38,067 bases of DNA from Pseudonocardia sp. (lineage in GTDB: Bacteria > Actinomycetota > Actinomycetes > Mycobacteriales > Pseudonocardiaceae). The position numbers were made by a program, and so were the translations under genes. Positions 1 through 7,924 of the stretch are shown piece after piece. How positions within the stretch are numbered: the first letter of the stretch is position 1; every line of letters starts with the position of its first letter. The notes under the pieces are model-generated. The model had not been told where the DNA came from. It ran no database searches and saw only the letters and a list, made by a program, of their open reading frames with translations. The stretch spans positions 1 through 38,067 of the forward strand of contig JAJCYC010000175.1 of the NCBI GenBank assembly GCA_029263115.1. The letters are read 5' to 3'.

Positions 1-30
1 CTGAGCCAGGATCAAACTCTCCATAGAAAC
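1..30 (-). rRNA. 16S rRNA, 5' end only
   Basis: The first 20 bases are the exact reverse complement of the universal bacterial 16S start region (27F primer site), so a 16S gene begins here and runs leftwards out of the window. The mature 5' end is placed at about base 30 by analogy with other 16S genes and is not exact. Only the extreme 5' end is visible. Confidence 0.95.
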
Positions 31-387
31 CTGAACTCACAAAAACAACACAAACTGGCACAAACAAACCAACACAACCCCAAAAGGGTCATGCAAAAAA
101 GCTCAGCACACTGTTGAGTTCTCAAAAGACACCTGCGCACCATCACATACTGCCGCTAAGCGGTATGCTCCGGGGTTGTGCCCCACGGTACATCCTGCTG
201 ATCCTCGCGGACCCAGGGGGGTACCTCGTGGAGCGAACCAGTGGACCGGCCTTATCCGATGTCCGTGTGGACTTCGTTTTGTCCGGCGCCCTGCTGGCAG
301 AGAGAAAGTTACGGGATGCCCAAGAACCCCTGAAATCCGGGGGTAGCAAAACGACTGTGACCTGCGAAAAGGCCGTGTTTCTCGGGC
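31..387 (-). promoter_or_regulatory. rRNA operon leader and upstream region
   Basis: This stretch of about 350 bp between the 16S start and the CtaG gene has no convincing gene. Read on the minus strand it contains GAGAACTCAACAGTGTGCT (about 105-123), which resembles the conserved leader block in front of actinobacterial 16S genes, followed by an AT-rich stretch. An inverted repeat (CATAC..CCGCT / AGCGGTATG, about 146-166) and a short hairpin with CCCC/GGGG arms (about 326-342) are also present. I could not identify a confident -35/-10 pair. The ORFs on either strand here look like chance. Confidence 0.6.
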
Positions 388-2619
388 TCAGCGCGGAGGC
401 TGGTCCGCCGAGCCCCGGGGCCTGCTGGACGCACCTCCGGACCGTCGCCGCGCCTGCGACGGTCCGGCCGGGGCATCGTCGCCGCGCGCCATCCCGGTTC
501 CGTCGTCGAGCGTGCCCGCTGCGGCCCCGCCGCCCTCGGCCGCCGCGGGGCGCGCCGCGCCGGGTTCCTCGGGAGTGACCGGACCGGGCGTCGCCATCTG
601 GCGCAGCATCGCGTTGTACGCGGCACGCTCCGCGTCCCCGTCCCGGTCCGCCTGCCGGTCGCCGCGCCGGGCCAGGCGTTCGTCGATCCGGGCCCACTGG
701 GCCACCAGCGCGATCACCACGACCAGCATCGGCACCTCCCCGGTCGCCCAGGCGAGTCCGCCGCCCAACCGCTGGTCGGCGAGCAGGTCGGGTACCCAGG
801 GCAGGCGCAGGCCGGAGTAGAAGAACCGGCCTATCACCTGGTCGCTGGCCATGAGAGCCACCCCGAAGAACGCGTGGAAGGGCACCGACGCGAACAGCAC
901 CCCCAGTCGCACGACGGGCGCCATCGGCCGCGGTGACGGGTCCACCCCGATCAGCGGCCAGAAGAACAGGAAGCCGGTGACCAGGAAGTGCACCTTCATG
1001 ATCAGGTGCGCCGGGTGCCACGGCAGCGCGTCCTCGAAGAGCCCGGAGAAGTACAGCGCGTAGTACGAGCCGACGAACAGCGGAACCGTGACCAGCGGAT
1101 GGGTCAGCCACCGGGCGGGCGCGGAGTGCAACGCCGACAGGAGCCACTCCCTGGGCCCCGGCGGCGAACCACGCCCGGTGGGGTGCAACGACCGAAGCGC
1201 CAGGGTCGCCGGGGCACCGAGCACCAGCAGGATGGGCGCGAGCATCGAGAGCAGCATGTGCTGGCCCATGTGGACGCTGAACATCGCCGGCGCATACCGC
1301 CCGATCCCCGAGGACGTGGCCAGCAGGACCGCCAGGCAACCGGCCAACCAGGCCGCGCACCGGCCGGGCGGCCACCGGTCTCCCCGACGGGCGAGCGTCC
1401 GGACCCCCACCAGGTACAGGACCGCCAGCACGACCGCCGCCGAACCGACGACCAGGTCGAACCGCCAGTCGAACAGCAGGCGCGCCAGAGTCGGTGGCCC
1501 GTCCAGGTCGTACCCGATGACGACCTCCGTCCGCGACGGCGGGTCGAGCGCCTGGGCGGGTGGCGCGGTGCGGCCCAGCGCGACGGCCAGCCCGACCGTA
1601 CCCAGCATGATCAGTACTTCGACCACACCGAGGCGCAGCAACGCCGAAGGACGGCCCTCAGCGGCCGCCCGCACCGCGTGCCGACGTTGCAGGTAGCCGA
1701 GCGCGCCGAGGACCAGCAGAGCCGCCGTCTTGGCCAGCAGCAGCCCGCCGTACCCGGTGCCGACGACGTCCGCGAGCGGGATCCGCACCGCCGCGTTGAG
1801 CACACCCGATGCCGCCATCACCAGCCAGCACACCAACGCCAGCGACGAAAATCGGCCGACCGCGGCGCCCAGCACGCTGCCCGCGCGGGAGTCGTGCCCG
1901 GCCGGCCGCGGCGCATCGCCGGGTGGCATGTCGCCGGGTGCCGCGCGCCCGGCGGCCAGGGCCAGCAGGCCGACCAGTCCGCCGATCCACAGCGCGGCGG
2001 CGACGATGTGCAGCATCAGGCTGTCGGTCGCCAGGTCGTGCGACCCACCGGCGGCCGAGTGCCCGGTGGCGGCCACCGGGAGCAGGCCGAACACCGCCGC
2101 GACCAGCAGCAGCACAGTGGTGCCCCAGGTCAGCGCGATCCGGCAACCGGCGAACACCAGCACCGCGACCAGCGCGGTGACCAGCCACGCGGTGGCCGAC
2201 TCGAGGCGGGGCACCACCGCGACGAGCTGCTCGAAACCCAGCACCGCGGTCAGCGGTCGGCCCAGGGTGTCCGCGACGCTCAACGGGATCATCAGCAGCG
2301 CGGCGACGGTCCAGGTGGCGGCCGCGCACGAACCGGCGCGCAAGGCGCGGTAGCCGTCGACGCCGAGGAACCCGTCGGACTCCGGCGGGGTGAAGAAGGC
2401 CGCGGTGAGCAGCGCCCCGACGGTCAGCACCGCGGCGATCTCACTGATCGTGCGCACGACCGGCAGCCCGTATGTGATCAGCGCGCCCGGATCGGGCAGA
2501 CCCAGCGCCAGGATCGGCCGGGCACCGGTGAGCACCGTCAGGGCGGCCGCGACGAACACCGCGATCGCCGCGCCCACCAAGACCGTCGGCGCCAACCGCG
2601 ACGTCCCCGAACTGCTCAT
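388..2619 (-). CDS. CopD-CtaG fusion membrane protein (copper resistance D domain plus cytochrome c oxidase assembly factor)
   Basis: This is a polytopic membrane protein of about 740 residues. The N-terminal half has the hydrophobic pattern of CopD copper-resistance proteins (MLHIVAAALWIGGL, then LALVCWLVMAASGVLNA). The C-terminal half looks like the caa3-type oxidase assembly factor CtaG (MFSVHMGQHMLLSMLAP, then FHAFFGVALMAS). Such fusions are common in actinobacteria and are thought to handle copper at the membrane, including supply to cytochrome oxidase. The tail of about 100 residues is charged, then Gly/Ala/Pro-rich, and probably cytosolic. I chose ATG 2619; an in-frame GTG at 2631 is possible. 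The open frame continues upstream to 3360, but that part is low-complexity and overlaps a divergent gene. Confidence 0.88.
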   Translation of the reverse strand: MSSSGTSRLAPTVLVGAAIAVFVAAALTVLTGARPILALGLPDPGALITYGLPVVRTISEIAAVLTVGALLTAAFFTPPESDGFLGVDGYRALRAGSCAAATWTVAALLMIPLSVADTLGRPLTAVLGFEQLVAVVPRLESATAWLVTALVAVLVFAGCRIALTWGTTVLLLVAAVFGLLPVAATGHSAAGGSHDLATDSLMLHIVAAALWIGGLVGLLALAAGRAAPGDMPPGDAPRPAGHDSRAGSVLGAAVGRFSSLALVCWLVMAASGVLNAAVRIPLADVVGTGYGGLLLAKTAALLVLGALGYLQRRHAVRAAAEGRPSALLRLGVVEVLIMLGTVGLAVALGRTAPPAQALDPPSRTEVVIGYDLDGPPTLARLLFDWRFDLVVGSAAVVLAVLYLVGVRTLARRGDRWPPGRCAAWLAGCLAVLLATSSGIGRYAPAMFSVHMGQHMLLSMLAPILLVLGAPATLALRSLHPTGRGSPPGPREWLLSALHSAPARWLTHPLVTVPLFVGSYYALYFSGLFEDALPWHPAHLIMKVHFLVTGFLFFWPLIGVDPSPRPMAPVVRLGVLFASVPFHAFFGVALMASDQVIGRFFYSGLRLPWVPDLLADQRLGGGLAWATGEVPMLVVVIALVAQWARIDERLARRGDRQADRDGDAERAAYNAMLRQMATPGPVTPEEPGAARPAAAEGGGAAAGTLDDGTGMARGDDAPAGPSQARRRSGGASSRPRGSADQPPR

Positions 2620-2701
2620 TATCCGTGCCACCGGAACAGCGTAGGCGGGGGCCGGTGGTCCGAGCGGTCGGCGCACAGCTGTGCCCTGCCACACTGACCC
2701 G

Positions 2702-3436
2702 GTGGACAGGGCAGCCGCGGGCCCGGCCCGGCCGGAGACGCCGGGCGCCGCGTCCGACGGGCTCGAGCGGGCCGTCGACCGGAACGGCCGGTCACCCCGG
2801 TCCTGGCTGGCCGGCGCCCTGGCCGGCACCGGGTCGCCGGTGCTGGACCTCGCCCGGCCGAGCCGCGACGGCGAGCTCCTGGAGTTGCGCCACGCCCTCG
2901 ACCAGCCGGAAGGTACGGCGGGGACCGTGGGCCCGGCGCTGGTGCAACCCGGCCGGTTGCCGCTGCGGACGAACGGGGTGGCCGCCGCGCGGTTGGACAT
3001 GTGCCTGCCCCTGGTGGTGCCGCTCGACGACCTGTTCGCGGAGCTGCGGCGAGTGCTGCGCCCGACCGGCACGCTGGCGGCCCTGGTACCGGCGCGTCCG
3101 GGCCGGTCACCGACCGAGGTCCGGGCGTGGTGGCCGTTACGCCGCGTGTTGCGGGGCGGCCCCACGCTGCGCCACGAGTCGGCGTGCGACAACCTCGGCT
3201 GGCTGCTCACGGGGGCCGACTTCGCGGTGCTGATCGACCTCCGACGAACGTTCGGGCTGCCGGTGCCGGACGGCGAGGCCGCTGTGCGGGCCGTCGACGC
3301 GCTCACGACCTCGGGGGTCTGGTCACCGGACCTCGACGCGGGCCGGCTCGCCGACGCCAAGCTCGCGTTGGCCCGCTACGCCGCGCCCGGTCGGGCACTG
3401 CCGGTGCCGCTGCGGTTGCTCGTGGCGCGCCGCTGA
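2702..3436 (+). CDS. Class I SAM-dependent methyltransferase-like protein
   Basis: This protein of about 244 residues resembles a degenerate class I methyltransferase. LDLARPSRDGELLEL sits where the SAM-binding loop is expected but lacks the usual GxGxG. Then comes a segment typical of motif IV to VI (LRRVLRPTGTLAALVP), where the R-V-L-(K/R)-P-(G/T)-G signature marks Methyltransf_11-type proteins. The missing glycine loop suggests weak SAM binding or a non-enzymatic role; that is inference. It is divergent from the CtaG/CopD gene with a gap of about 80 bp that must hold both promoters. I chose GTG 2702; an in-frame ATG at 2681 would add seven residues. The substrate is unknown. Confidence 0.65.
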   Translation: MDRAAAGPARPETPGAASDGLERAVDRNGRSPRSWLAGALAGTGSPVLDLARPSRDGELLELRHALDQPEGTAGTVGPALVQPGRLPLRTNGVAAARLDMCLPLVVPLDDLFAELRRVLRPTGTLAALVPARPGRSPTEVRAWWPLRRVLRGGPTLRHESACDNLGWLLTGADFAVLIDLRRTFGLPVPDGEAAVRAVDALTTSGVWSPDLDAGRLADAKLALARYAAPGRALPVPLRLLVARR

Positions 3437-3489
3437 CGCACCCCGCGCTACCCTCCAGAACGCCGGCCCCGCCCGGTGCGGTAACCACC

Positions 3490-3566
3490 GCCCTCGTAGC
3501 TCAGCTGGACAGAGCATCGGACTTCTAATCCGACGGTCGCAGGTTCGAATCCTGCCGGGGGCACCA
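3490..3566 (+). tRNA. tRNA-Arg (anticodon TCT), CCA encoded
   Basis: The acceptor stem GCCCTCG pairs with CGGGGGC (one G-U pair). The anticodon stem TCGGA/TCCGA encloses the loop CTTCTAA with anticodon TCT (3524-3526), which reads AGA. The T arm is GCAGG-TTCGAAT-CCTGC. A genomic CCA follows the discriminator A. The 3' half is the attachment site of the mobile element that starts here, and the integration leaves the tRNA intact. Confidence 0.97.
3522..3565 (+). repeat. attL core, 44 bp within tRNA-Arg
   Basis: This segment runs from the anticodon loop to the tRNA 3' end and is identical over 44 bp to 33652-33695. It is the left attachment site; the tRNA is rebuilt on this side. Confidence 0.92.
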
Positions 3567-3615
3567 CCTCTGAACAGCAGAGATACCTAGATGTACGGAT
3601 CTTAGCCAGGCATCG

Positions 3616-3633
3616 TGACACGCTACATGACAC
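3616..3633. promoter_or_regulatory. Putative integrase arm-type sites, left end
   Basis: Two direct copies of TGACAC (3616-3621 and 3628-3633) are separated by six bases, giving TGACACgctacaTGACAC. The same two copies with the same six-base gap occur at the right end of the element (33539-33556). The sites lie about 50 bp inside attL, as expected for arm sites of a tyrosine recombinase. They also sit at about -38 to -21 of the integrase promoter, so binding there could regulate the gene. Confidence 0.6.
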
Positions 3634-3641
3634 AGATGCGT

Positions 3642-3647
3642 TAGAAT
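3642..3647 (+). promoter_or_regulatory. -10 box of a probable leaderless integrase promoter
   Basis: TAGAAT fits the actinobacterial -10 pattern TANNNT. It ends six bases before the GTG start codon at 3654, and there is no Shine-Dalgarno sequence. Both facts suggest a leaderless transcript starting at the GTG. The pseudogenised second integrase shows the same layout (TAACCT at 33760-33765, then ATG at 33773). Confidence 0.5.
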
Positions 3648-3653
3648 CCGCAC

Positions 3654-5444
3654 GTGGCAGGCGCAAGGAAGGTCGCCCGCAAGCAGCGCGGAGCCGTGGA
3701 CGAGCTGCCCAGCGGCGCGCTGCGGGTCCGGGTGTACGCGGGCAAGGATCCCGTCTCGGGCAAGCGCCACGACCTGGTCGAAGTCATCCCGGCGGGCCCT
3801 CGGGCTGAGAAGGAGGCCGAGGCGGCCCTGACCCGGCTGCTGAACCAGGTCGACGAGAAGCGGCACCCCCGGACCAGCGCGACGGTCAACCAACTGCTCG
3901 ATCGGCACCTGGAGACGCTCGACGTCGAGAGGTCCACGAGGAAGACCTACGTCGGCTACCTCGACAACCATGTGCGGCCGTTCGTCGGCCAGCTGAAGGC
4001 CGGCGCCCTGGACGCCGAAGGCATCGACTCGCTCGTAGCCGAGATGCGCAGGTGCCGGCGGCACTGCACCGGGCGCGGCCGCGGCTTGGTCGATCACCGA
4101 ACCCACCGGCCCCACGACTGCGACGACCGGTGCCGGCCGCACATCTGTCGGCCGCTGGCCAACTCGTCGGCCCGGCAGGTCGTATTCATCCTCAGCGGCG
4201 CATACGACAAGGCGGTCCGCTGGCGTTGGGTGTCCGCCAACCCCGTGACGCAGGCCGGGAAGCCAGCCGCGCCGACGCCTGATCCCCAGCCGCCGAGCGT
4301 CGAGGACGCCGCCCGGATCATCAAGGAGGCCTGGCGCGACCCGGACTGGGGAACCCTGGTCTGGTTGACCATGACCACCGGCTCCCGGCGCGGCGAGCTG
4401 TGCGCCCTGCGCTGGTCGCACGTCGACCTCGCCACCGGCGTGGTGAAGATCCGACGGGCACTCGGCGAGGCAGACGGCGAGCTGGAGGAGAAGGACACCA
4501 AGACCCACCAGCGCCGGCACGTCACGATCGACCCGCAGACCGTCGTGATCCTGACCGAACACTGGGATCGTTGGGTGGCCCGTGCGGCCGCGCTCGGACT
4601 AACTCTCGGCCGGGACGCATTCGTGTTCTCGATCGCACCGGACGCATCGCAGCCGCTCAAGCCCGGCTCGGTGACCCAACGCTACGGCCGTCTCGCCGAC
4701 CGGCTGGGCATCGACACCCACCTGCACGCGCTGCGGCACTACTCGGCAACCGAGCTGATCGCCGCCGGGGTGGACGTCCGCACCGTCGCTGGGCGACTCG
4801 GCCACGGCGGCGGCGGGGCTACGACCCTGCGCGTCTACGCGGCCTGGCTCGCCGAGGTCGACCAGCGCGCGGCCGCCGGCCTACTTGCTCGCATGCCCGA
4901 ACGGCCAGCGCCCGAGCTCGACCCCGTTGAACGAGCCAAGACCGACCCCCGAAGTCCGACGGAGCACCTCGCCGCCGAGCTGCTCCGCCGCATTCTGTCC
5001 GGCGAGTTCGCCGTCGGCGGCGAGTTGCCACCGATGAAGCAGCTCGCCGCGGAGAACAAGCTCAGCGTCGGAACCGTCCACCGCGCCGTCGCACTCCTCA
5101 AGGAATGGGGCCTGGTCGAGGCGAGTCGCGGCAAGCGCGCACGCGTCATCGCCGCCGAACACTCCGGTGATGATCCGGCCGCCGCGCTGGCCACCGACGC
5201 GCCTCTCGTTGAGGATCGAGCACCCGCGAGCAGCGGCCTGCTCGACCTGGAGATCCGGCACCGGGGCAAACCGTTCCGCCGCCTTACTGCGCGGGCAGAC
5301 CCCCGGGACGCGGCCGCCCTCAGCCGATTACTCGCGGGCGCCCTACGTCGCGCCGGCCGCGACGAAGCAGAGATCGCCGACTACGAGATGGACATCATCG
5401 CCGGTGATCAACTGATCGCGACCTACGTCGACGCCGGACCATAG
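3654..5444 (+). CDS. Tyrosine integrase with C-terminal GntR-type winged helix
   Basis: This 596-residue site-specific recombinase should insert the element into, and with an excisionase remove it from, tRNA-Arg. Residues 1-80 form the arm-binding N-terminal region. Residues about 80-200 form the core-binding domain, which holds a Cys/His-rich insert (RCRRHC ... CDDRCRPHICRPL) that may bind zinc. The catalytic domain shows box I Arg in TTGSRRGELCALRW (about 245), H-x-L-R-H (about 357-361), a His in RLGHGG (about 384) and the nucleophile Tyr in LRVYAAW (about 395). Unusually, about 190 further residues follow. Of these, 435-500 form a GntR-like winged helix (LPPMKQLAAENKLSVGTVHRAV) and the rest is of unknown fold. 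The start is GTG 3654, set by the -10 box six bases upstream. Confidence 0.93.
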   Translation: MAGARKVARKQRGAVDELPSGALRVRVYAGKDPVSGKRHDLVEVIPAGPRAEKEAEAALTRLLNQVDEKRHPRTSATVNQLLDRHLETLDVERSTRKTYVGYLDNHVRPFVGQLKAGALDAEGIDSLVAEMRRCRRHCTGRGRGLVDHRTHRPHDCDDRCRPHICRPLANSSARQVVFILSGAYDKAVRWRWVSANPVTQAGKPAAPTPDPQPPSVEDAARIIKEAWRDPDWGTLVWLTMTTGSRRGELCALRWSHVDLATGVVKIRRALGEADGELEEKDTKTHQRRHVTIDPQTVVILTEHWDRWVARAAALGLTLGRDAFVFSIAPDASQPLKPGSVTQRYGRLADRLGIDTHLHALRHYSATELIAAGVDVRTVAGRLGHGGGGATTLRVYAAWLAEVDQRAAAGLLARMPERPAPELDPVERAKTDPRSPTEHLAAELLRRILSGEFAVGGELPPMKQLAAENKLSVGTVHRAVALLKEWGLVEASRGKRARVIAAEHSGDDPAAALATDAPLVEDRAPASSGLLDLEIRHRGKPFRRLTARADPRDAAALSRLLAGALRRAGRDEAEIADYEMDIIAGDQLIATYVDAGP

Positions 5445-5614
5445 AATTCGGTGCCCGTGGCGGCGCGCGCTGGTACGTTCCGCGAGCTGGCGCCCGCGCG
5501 ACCTGCCACGCTTGGCGTCCGGCAGACGCGGGGCCTCCGGCGGCCGGTCGCGGCCCGGACCCGGCGACCGCTTCCGGGAGGTTTGGGTTTCTCCCTCGCG
5601 GTGCACCCGGTGGG

Positions 5615-5814
5615 CTACACGACGGCGCAAGGCCGGTCCAGCTTCGCGGTCGGCTGGCTCCGAGCCTTGCCCCGCCGTGTGGAGCGGTACCAGCGTTTCG
5701 CGGCCGGGCCCAACGGGCGCCGGCGGCCTTGGCGGTGTCTTTCTCGGCGTAGGGGACGTCGAGCCAGGTCCGCGACCTCGTCGGGGCTGGGTGCCGGGGT
5801 GAGGCGTTGGTCAT
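5615..5814 (-). pseudogene. DUF5710-type gene remnant
   Basis: The peptide WLDVPYAEKDTAKAAGARW is the typical opening of DUF5710 domains, whose role is unknown; they often occur in replication or HNH proteins of mobile elements. The next expected part (AAKRWY..) is found one reading frame away, so a single-base loss has broken the gene, and a stop follows at 5615. A related fragment lies beside the second integrase (36140-36256). The stretch 5445-5614 holds no recognisable gene and may be the eroded rest of this one. Confidence 0.6.
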
Positions 5815-5986
5815 CGCAGACAGCGCTCCGTCCGGGTCGGCTGCTCAGTCAGTGTCGCCGCGACCGGCCTCCGATCGGTCGAGCTGGTCCGGGCGTGTCG
5901 GGGCTCGCGCTGGCCAGGCACAGCGTTCGGACGGCTCTCGCGACTCCGGCCCGGCCGGGGCCGGCGGTCGTGCCATCCTCGCGGGC

Positions 5987-6319
5987 GTGCAGGTGAGTCC
6001 GCCGGAGCCGGTCGAGGCCGGGGGCGCCGAGCAGGCAGACCCTGTTGTCGCTGTCGCCGTGGTGATCTCCCACCTCGGCGTGCTGGTGAGGCGGCGGGTC
6101 GATAGTGCTCCCCCGTGGACCTTCCTGGGCGGCAAGATGGAGCCAGGCGAGACGCCCGTTCAGGCGGCGGTCCGGGAGGTATGGGAAGAGGCCCGCGAGG
6201 TCGTGGCCGCCGTTGGCTCCGGGTTGTCCGAGGTCCGGTGGGTCACCCGCGACCAGCTCGATGAGCTGTTGCCGGACCTGTTCGATCCGGTGCGGAGTTG
6301 GCTCGCCGCATCCGCCTGA
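5987..6319 (+). CDS. Short Nudix hydrolase-like protein, internally shortened
   Basis: This 110-residue protein starts at GTG 5987. The segment GGKMEPGETPVQAAVREVWEEAREV matches the Nudix box G-x5-E-x7-R-E-x-x-E-E, which binds metal for diphosphate hydrolysis. Directly after the box the sequence jumps to LSEVRWVTRDQLDELLPDLF, which in relatives lies near the C-terminus. The roughly 40-60 residues that normally lie between are missing, so the fold is probably incomplete and the gene may be inactive. Nudix genes are typical cargo of actinobacterial integrative elements; in pSAM2 the Nudix protein Pif acts in transfer immunity. A second, complete Nudix gene lies at 30255-30836. Confidence 0.6.
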   Translation: MQVSPPEPVEAGGAEQADPVVAVAVVISHLGVLVRRRVDSAPPWTFLGGKMEPGETPVQAAVREVWEEAREVVAAVGSGLSEVRWVTRDQLDELLPDLFDPVRSWLAASA

Positions 6320-6360
6320 CCGTTGCCCGCTTGCCCTCGAGCGGACACTCCGAGACACTA

Positions 6361-6376
6361 TCGAACGTGCGTTCGA
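6361..6376. promoter_or_regulatory. SOS box (LexA operator)
   Basis: TCGAACGTGCGTTCGA is a perfect match to the actinobacterial LexA operator TCGAAC-N4-GTTCGA. Its last base is the A of the ATG at 6376. A -10-like CACTAT lies at 6355-6360. The overlap with the start codon suggests that LexA represses the gene that follows, and that DNA damage induces it. Confidence 0.75.
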
Positions 6377-6711
6377 TGCGTGAGCCTTGGCGACCGGACC
6401 CGGCGCCGGCGATCGCCGCGTTCGCCGCCCCGACCCCGATCCGCCACGCCCGCCCGGTGTGGGTAGATCTCGACGCGCTGTTCGCCCACGACCCGGCCGG
6501 CGATCAGGCGGTGGTCGACGGGTTGGACCTGACCGGCCGCGCCCGTGGCCTGCTGCTGGAGTGGCGGCGCGGGGCACGCGGTGACTGGCTCGGAGTGGTC
6601 AACTACCAGATCCACTACGCCGACGGCCGCCCCCAACCCACGATCTGGTCCGAGCAGCTCGTCCCGGCCACCGCACTCACCCCGAGAACGGACTCAGTCC
6701 ACCTCGGGTAG
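6376..6711 (+). CDS. Hypothetical protein under SOS-box control
   Basis: This is a soluble protein of 111 residues with no signal peptide or membrane segment, and I do not recognise its family. It is rich in Trp, Asp and Arg, with the blocks VWVDLDALFAHDP, DLTGRARGLLLEWRRG and DWLGVVNYQIHYADGR. The last resembles a short beta-hairpin domain. ATG 6376 is chosen because it follows the Nudix gene closely and coincides with the SOS box; an in-frame upstream start at 6298 would make the LexA site internal. Linkage of SOS response to element excision is known for other ICEs (SXT, ICEBs1), but any such role here is inference. Confidence 0.55.
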   Translation: MREPWRPDPAPAIAAFAAPTPIRHARPVWVDLDALFAHDPAGDQAVVDGLDLTGRARGLLLEWRRGARGDWLGVVNYQIHYADGRPQPTIWSEQLVPATALTPRTDSVHLG

Positions 6712-6740
6712 CAACCCGCCCGGCAGCTTGCCCAGCTACC

Positions 6741-6948
6741 CCGTCGGCCAGCCGCTCGGCGAGCAAGTGCGCCGTCACGCACTGGTGGATCTCGACGAGC
6801 GCGGCCGTCAGTGCCTGCGGGTCGAACGTGCCGTCGGTGGTGAGTCCGGGGGTGTGCATCGCCTCCAGCTCGCCGTCGATGCTGACGGCCAGTGGACGAG
6901 GCGGTCGCGTCGTTCGGCGCGGCGGCCACGAGCAAGTTGAGCGCGGTA
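6741..6948. repeat. Scar duplication of two separated segments (10717-10867 plus 12075-12131)
   Basis: Bases 6741-6891 align without gaps to 10717-10867, the 3' end of the leftward hypothetical gene there. Bases 6892-6948 align to 12075-12131, the 5' end of the restriction-modification gene. The intervening 1.2 kb is absent. This is a degraded second copy of that module with its middle deleted. Neither half is a functional gene: 6712-6973 contains only this scar. Confidence 0.75.
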
Positions 6949-6973
6949 TGGTCGCGGACGCGGACGGCTGGTC

Positions 6974-7618
6974 CTAGCACCACCAACGGCCACGACAGAA
7001 CCGGGACTCGCCCCCGTCGTCCCCGCCACCGGCGTCGAAGTCGTCGGTGTTACCGCCCGGGTCGCTGGCGATGTCCTGGAGGGGCTGGCACTGGTCGCCC
7101 CACCGCCCGTACCCATACAGTTTCGCGTCGGCCACCGACGCCTGAATCGTCGCGGCATGTCCGGGTTCCGCGCCACCGCCGGGGTATGAGTCGGCGTGGC
7201 CGCCCAAGGCTAGCTTTACCGCCAAATCCTGGCCCGGCCCGATCTGGTAGTCGGGCACTAGCACTACCCACCGGTTGCCGTGCTCATCTGTCCCGCCGGG
7301 TGTGACGGTCACCGGGTAGCCGTCCGGCGCCAACGCCCGCGCCCCCGCGAGCGCCGCGTCACCGCGACACGTGCCTGGCGGGTCGACGACTATCCCGGCG
7401 AGCCGCACCACCCTGCCGTCGGACAGCGTGTATGTGGCGGCGTCATGCCGGTTCACGATCGTCAACGGCGAGGGCCGCACCGGCACAGGCGCCACTGACG
7501 GCGCCGGCTGTTGGGCGGCTCGGGGTTCGGGCTGTTGCGCGTCGGCGCACGCACCGAACCCGAACAGTGCCACGAACACCGCGCCCAACCCGACCAGCCA
7601 ACGCCCGCTGTGCTCCAT
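6974..7618 (-). CDS. Secreted, degenerate thermonuclease-like protein
   Basis: The protein has about 214 residues. A positively charged start (MEHSGRW) and hydrophobic stretch (WLVGLGAVFVALFGFGAC) form a signal sequence with a possible lipobox Cys. The middle (LTIVNRHDAATYTLSDGRVVRLAGI, then NRWVVLVPDYQ) follows the layout of staphylococcal-nuclease-fold domains. The arginine of RLAGI and a second Arg in HGNRW are present, but the catalytic Glu expected near VDPPGTC is not visible, so nuclease activity is doubtful. The tail is Gly/Asp-rich. A complete nuclease of the same fold lies at 9443-10645. I chose ATG 7618; GTG 7636 is an alternative. Confidence 0.55.
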   Translation of the reverse strand: MEHSGRWLVGLGAVFVALFGFGACADAQQPEPRAAQQPAPSVAPVPVRPSPLTIVNRHDAATYTLSDGRVVRLAGIVVDPPGTCRGDAALAGARALAPDGYPVTVTPGGTDEHGNRWVVLVPDYQIGPGQDLAVKLALGGHADSYPGGGAEPGHAATIQASVADAKLYGYGRWGDQCQPLQDIASDPGGNTDDFDAGGGDDGGESRFCRGRWWC

Positions 7619-7688
7619 CTTGACCCCCGTCGCCACCTGCCCGTTGTTCGCCGATCACGCCGCATGTGTTACCGCAGGGGGTGAATGG

Positions 7689-7850
7689 GTGGCAACGAAC
7701 AGGCATGTCACCGACCTCACCCCCCAGGATGCCCGGAAACTGATCGGCGAGGAGACCGGTAACGCGTTCGCTCATCAGGACCAAGACCACCGCAACCGGA
7801 CGAAGTTGGCGTCCGTCGTCATCACCCGATCGGGAAGCACGTTCGACTGA
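7689..7850 (+). CDS. Possible small hypothetical protein
   Basis: This is a 53-residue frame starting at GTG 7689 with AGGGGG about eight bases upstream. It reads as a plausible hydrophilic peptide (DLTPQDARKLIGEETGNAF). No family is recognised. It could be the tail of a lost gene or chance. The rest of 7637-7924 shows nothing I can identify. Confidence 0.22.
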   Translation: MATNRHVTDLTPQDARKLIGEETGNAFAHQDQDHRNRTKLASVVITRSGSTFD

Positions 7851-7924
7851 CACCAACGAACCCTCGTTGCTTCGAGAGCGCAGTCAACGAATCATTGGTG
7901 GCTCAATCCTGGGGGGAAGATTTT

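Noticed and set aside
114-578. Rightward open frame in the rRNA leader and CtaG 3' region
   Set aside because: It crosses the rRNA leader and then lies antisense to the CtaG gene, and its peptide is Arg/Pro-rich without any family signature.
2620-3360. Upstream extension of the CopD-CtaG frame
   Set aside because: The extra 247 residues are Ser/Arg-rich and antisense to a methyltransferase-like gene with better coding character.
5451-5996. Rightward 181-codon frame after the integrase
   Set aside because: It is antisense to the DUF5710 remnant, Arg/Pro-rich, and shows no ribosome site or family.
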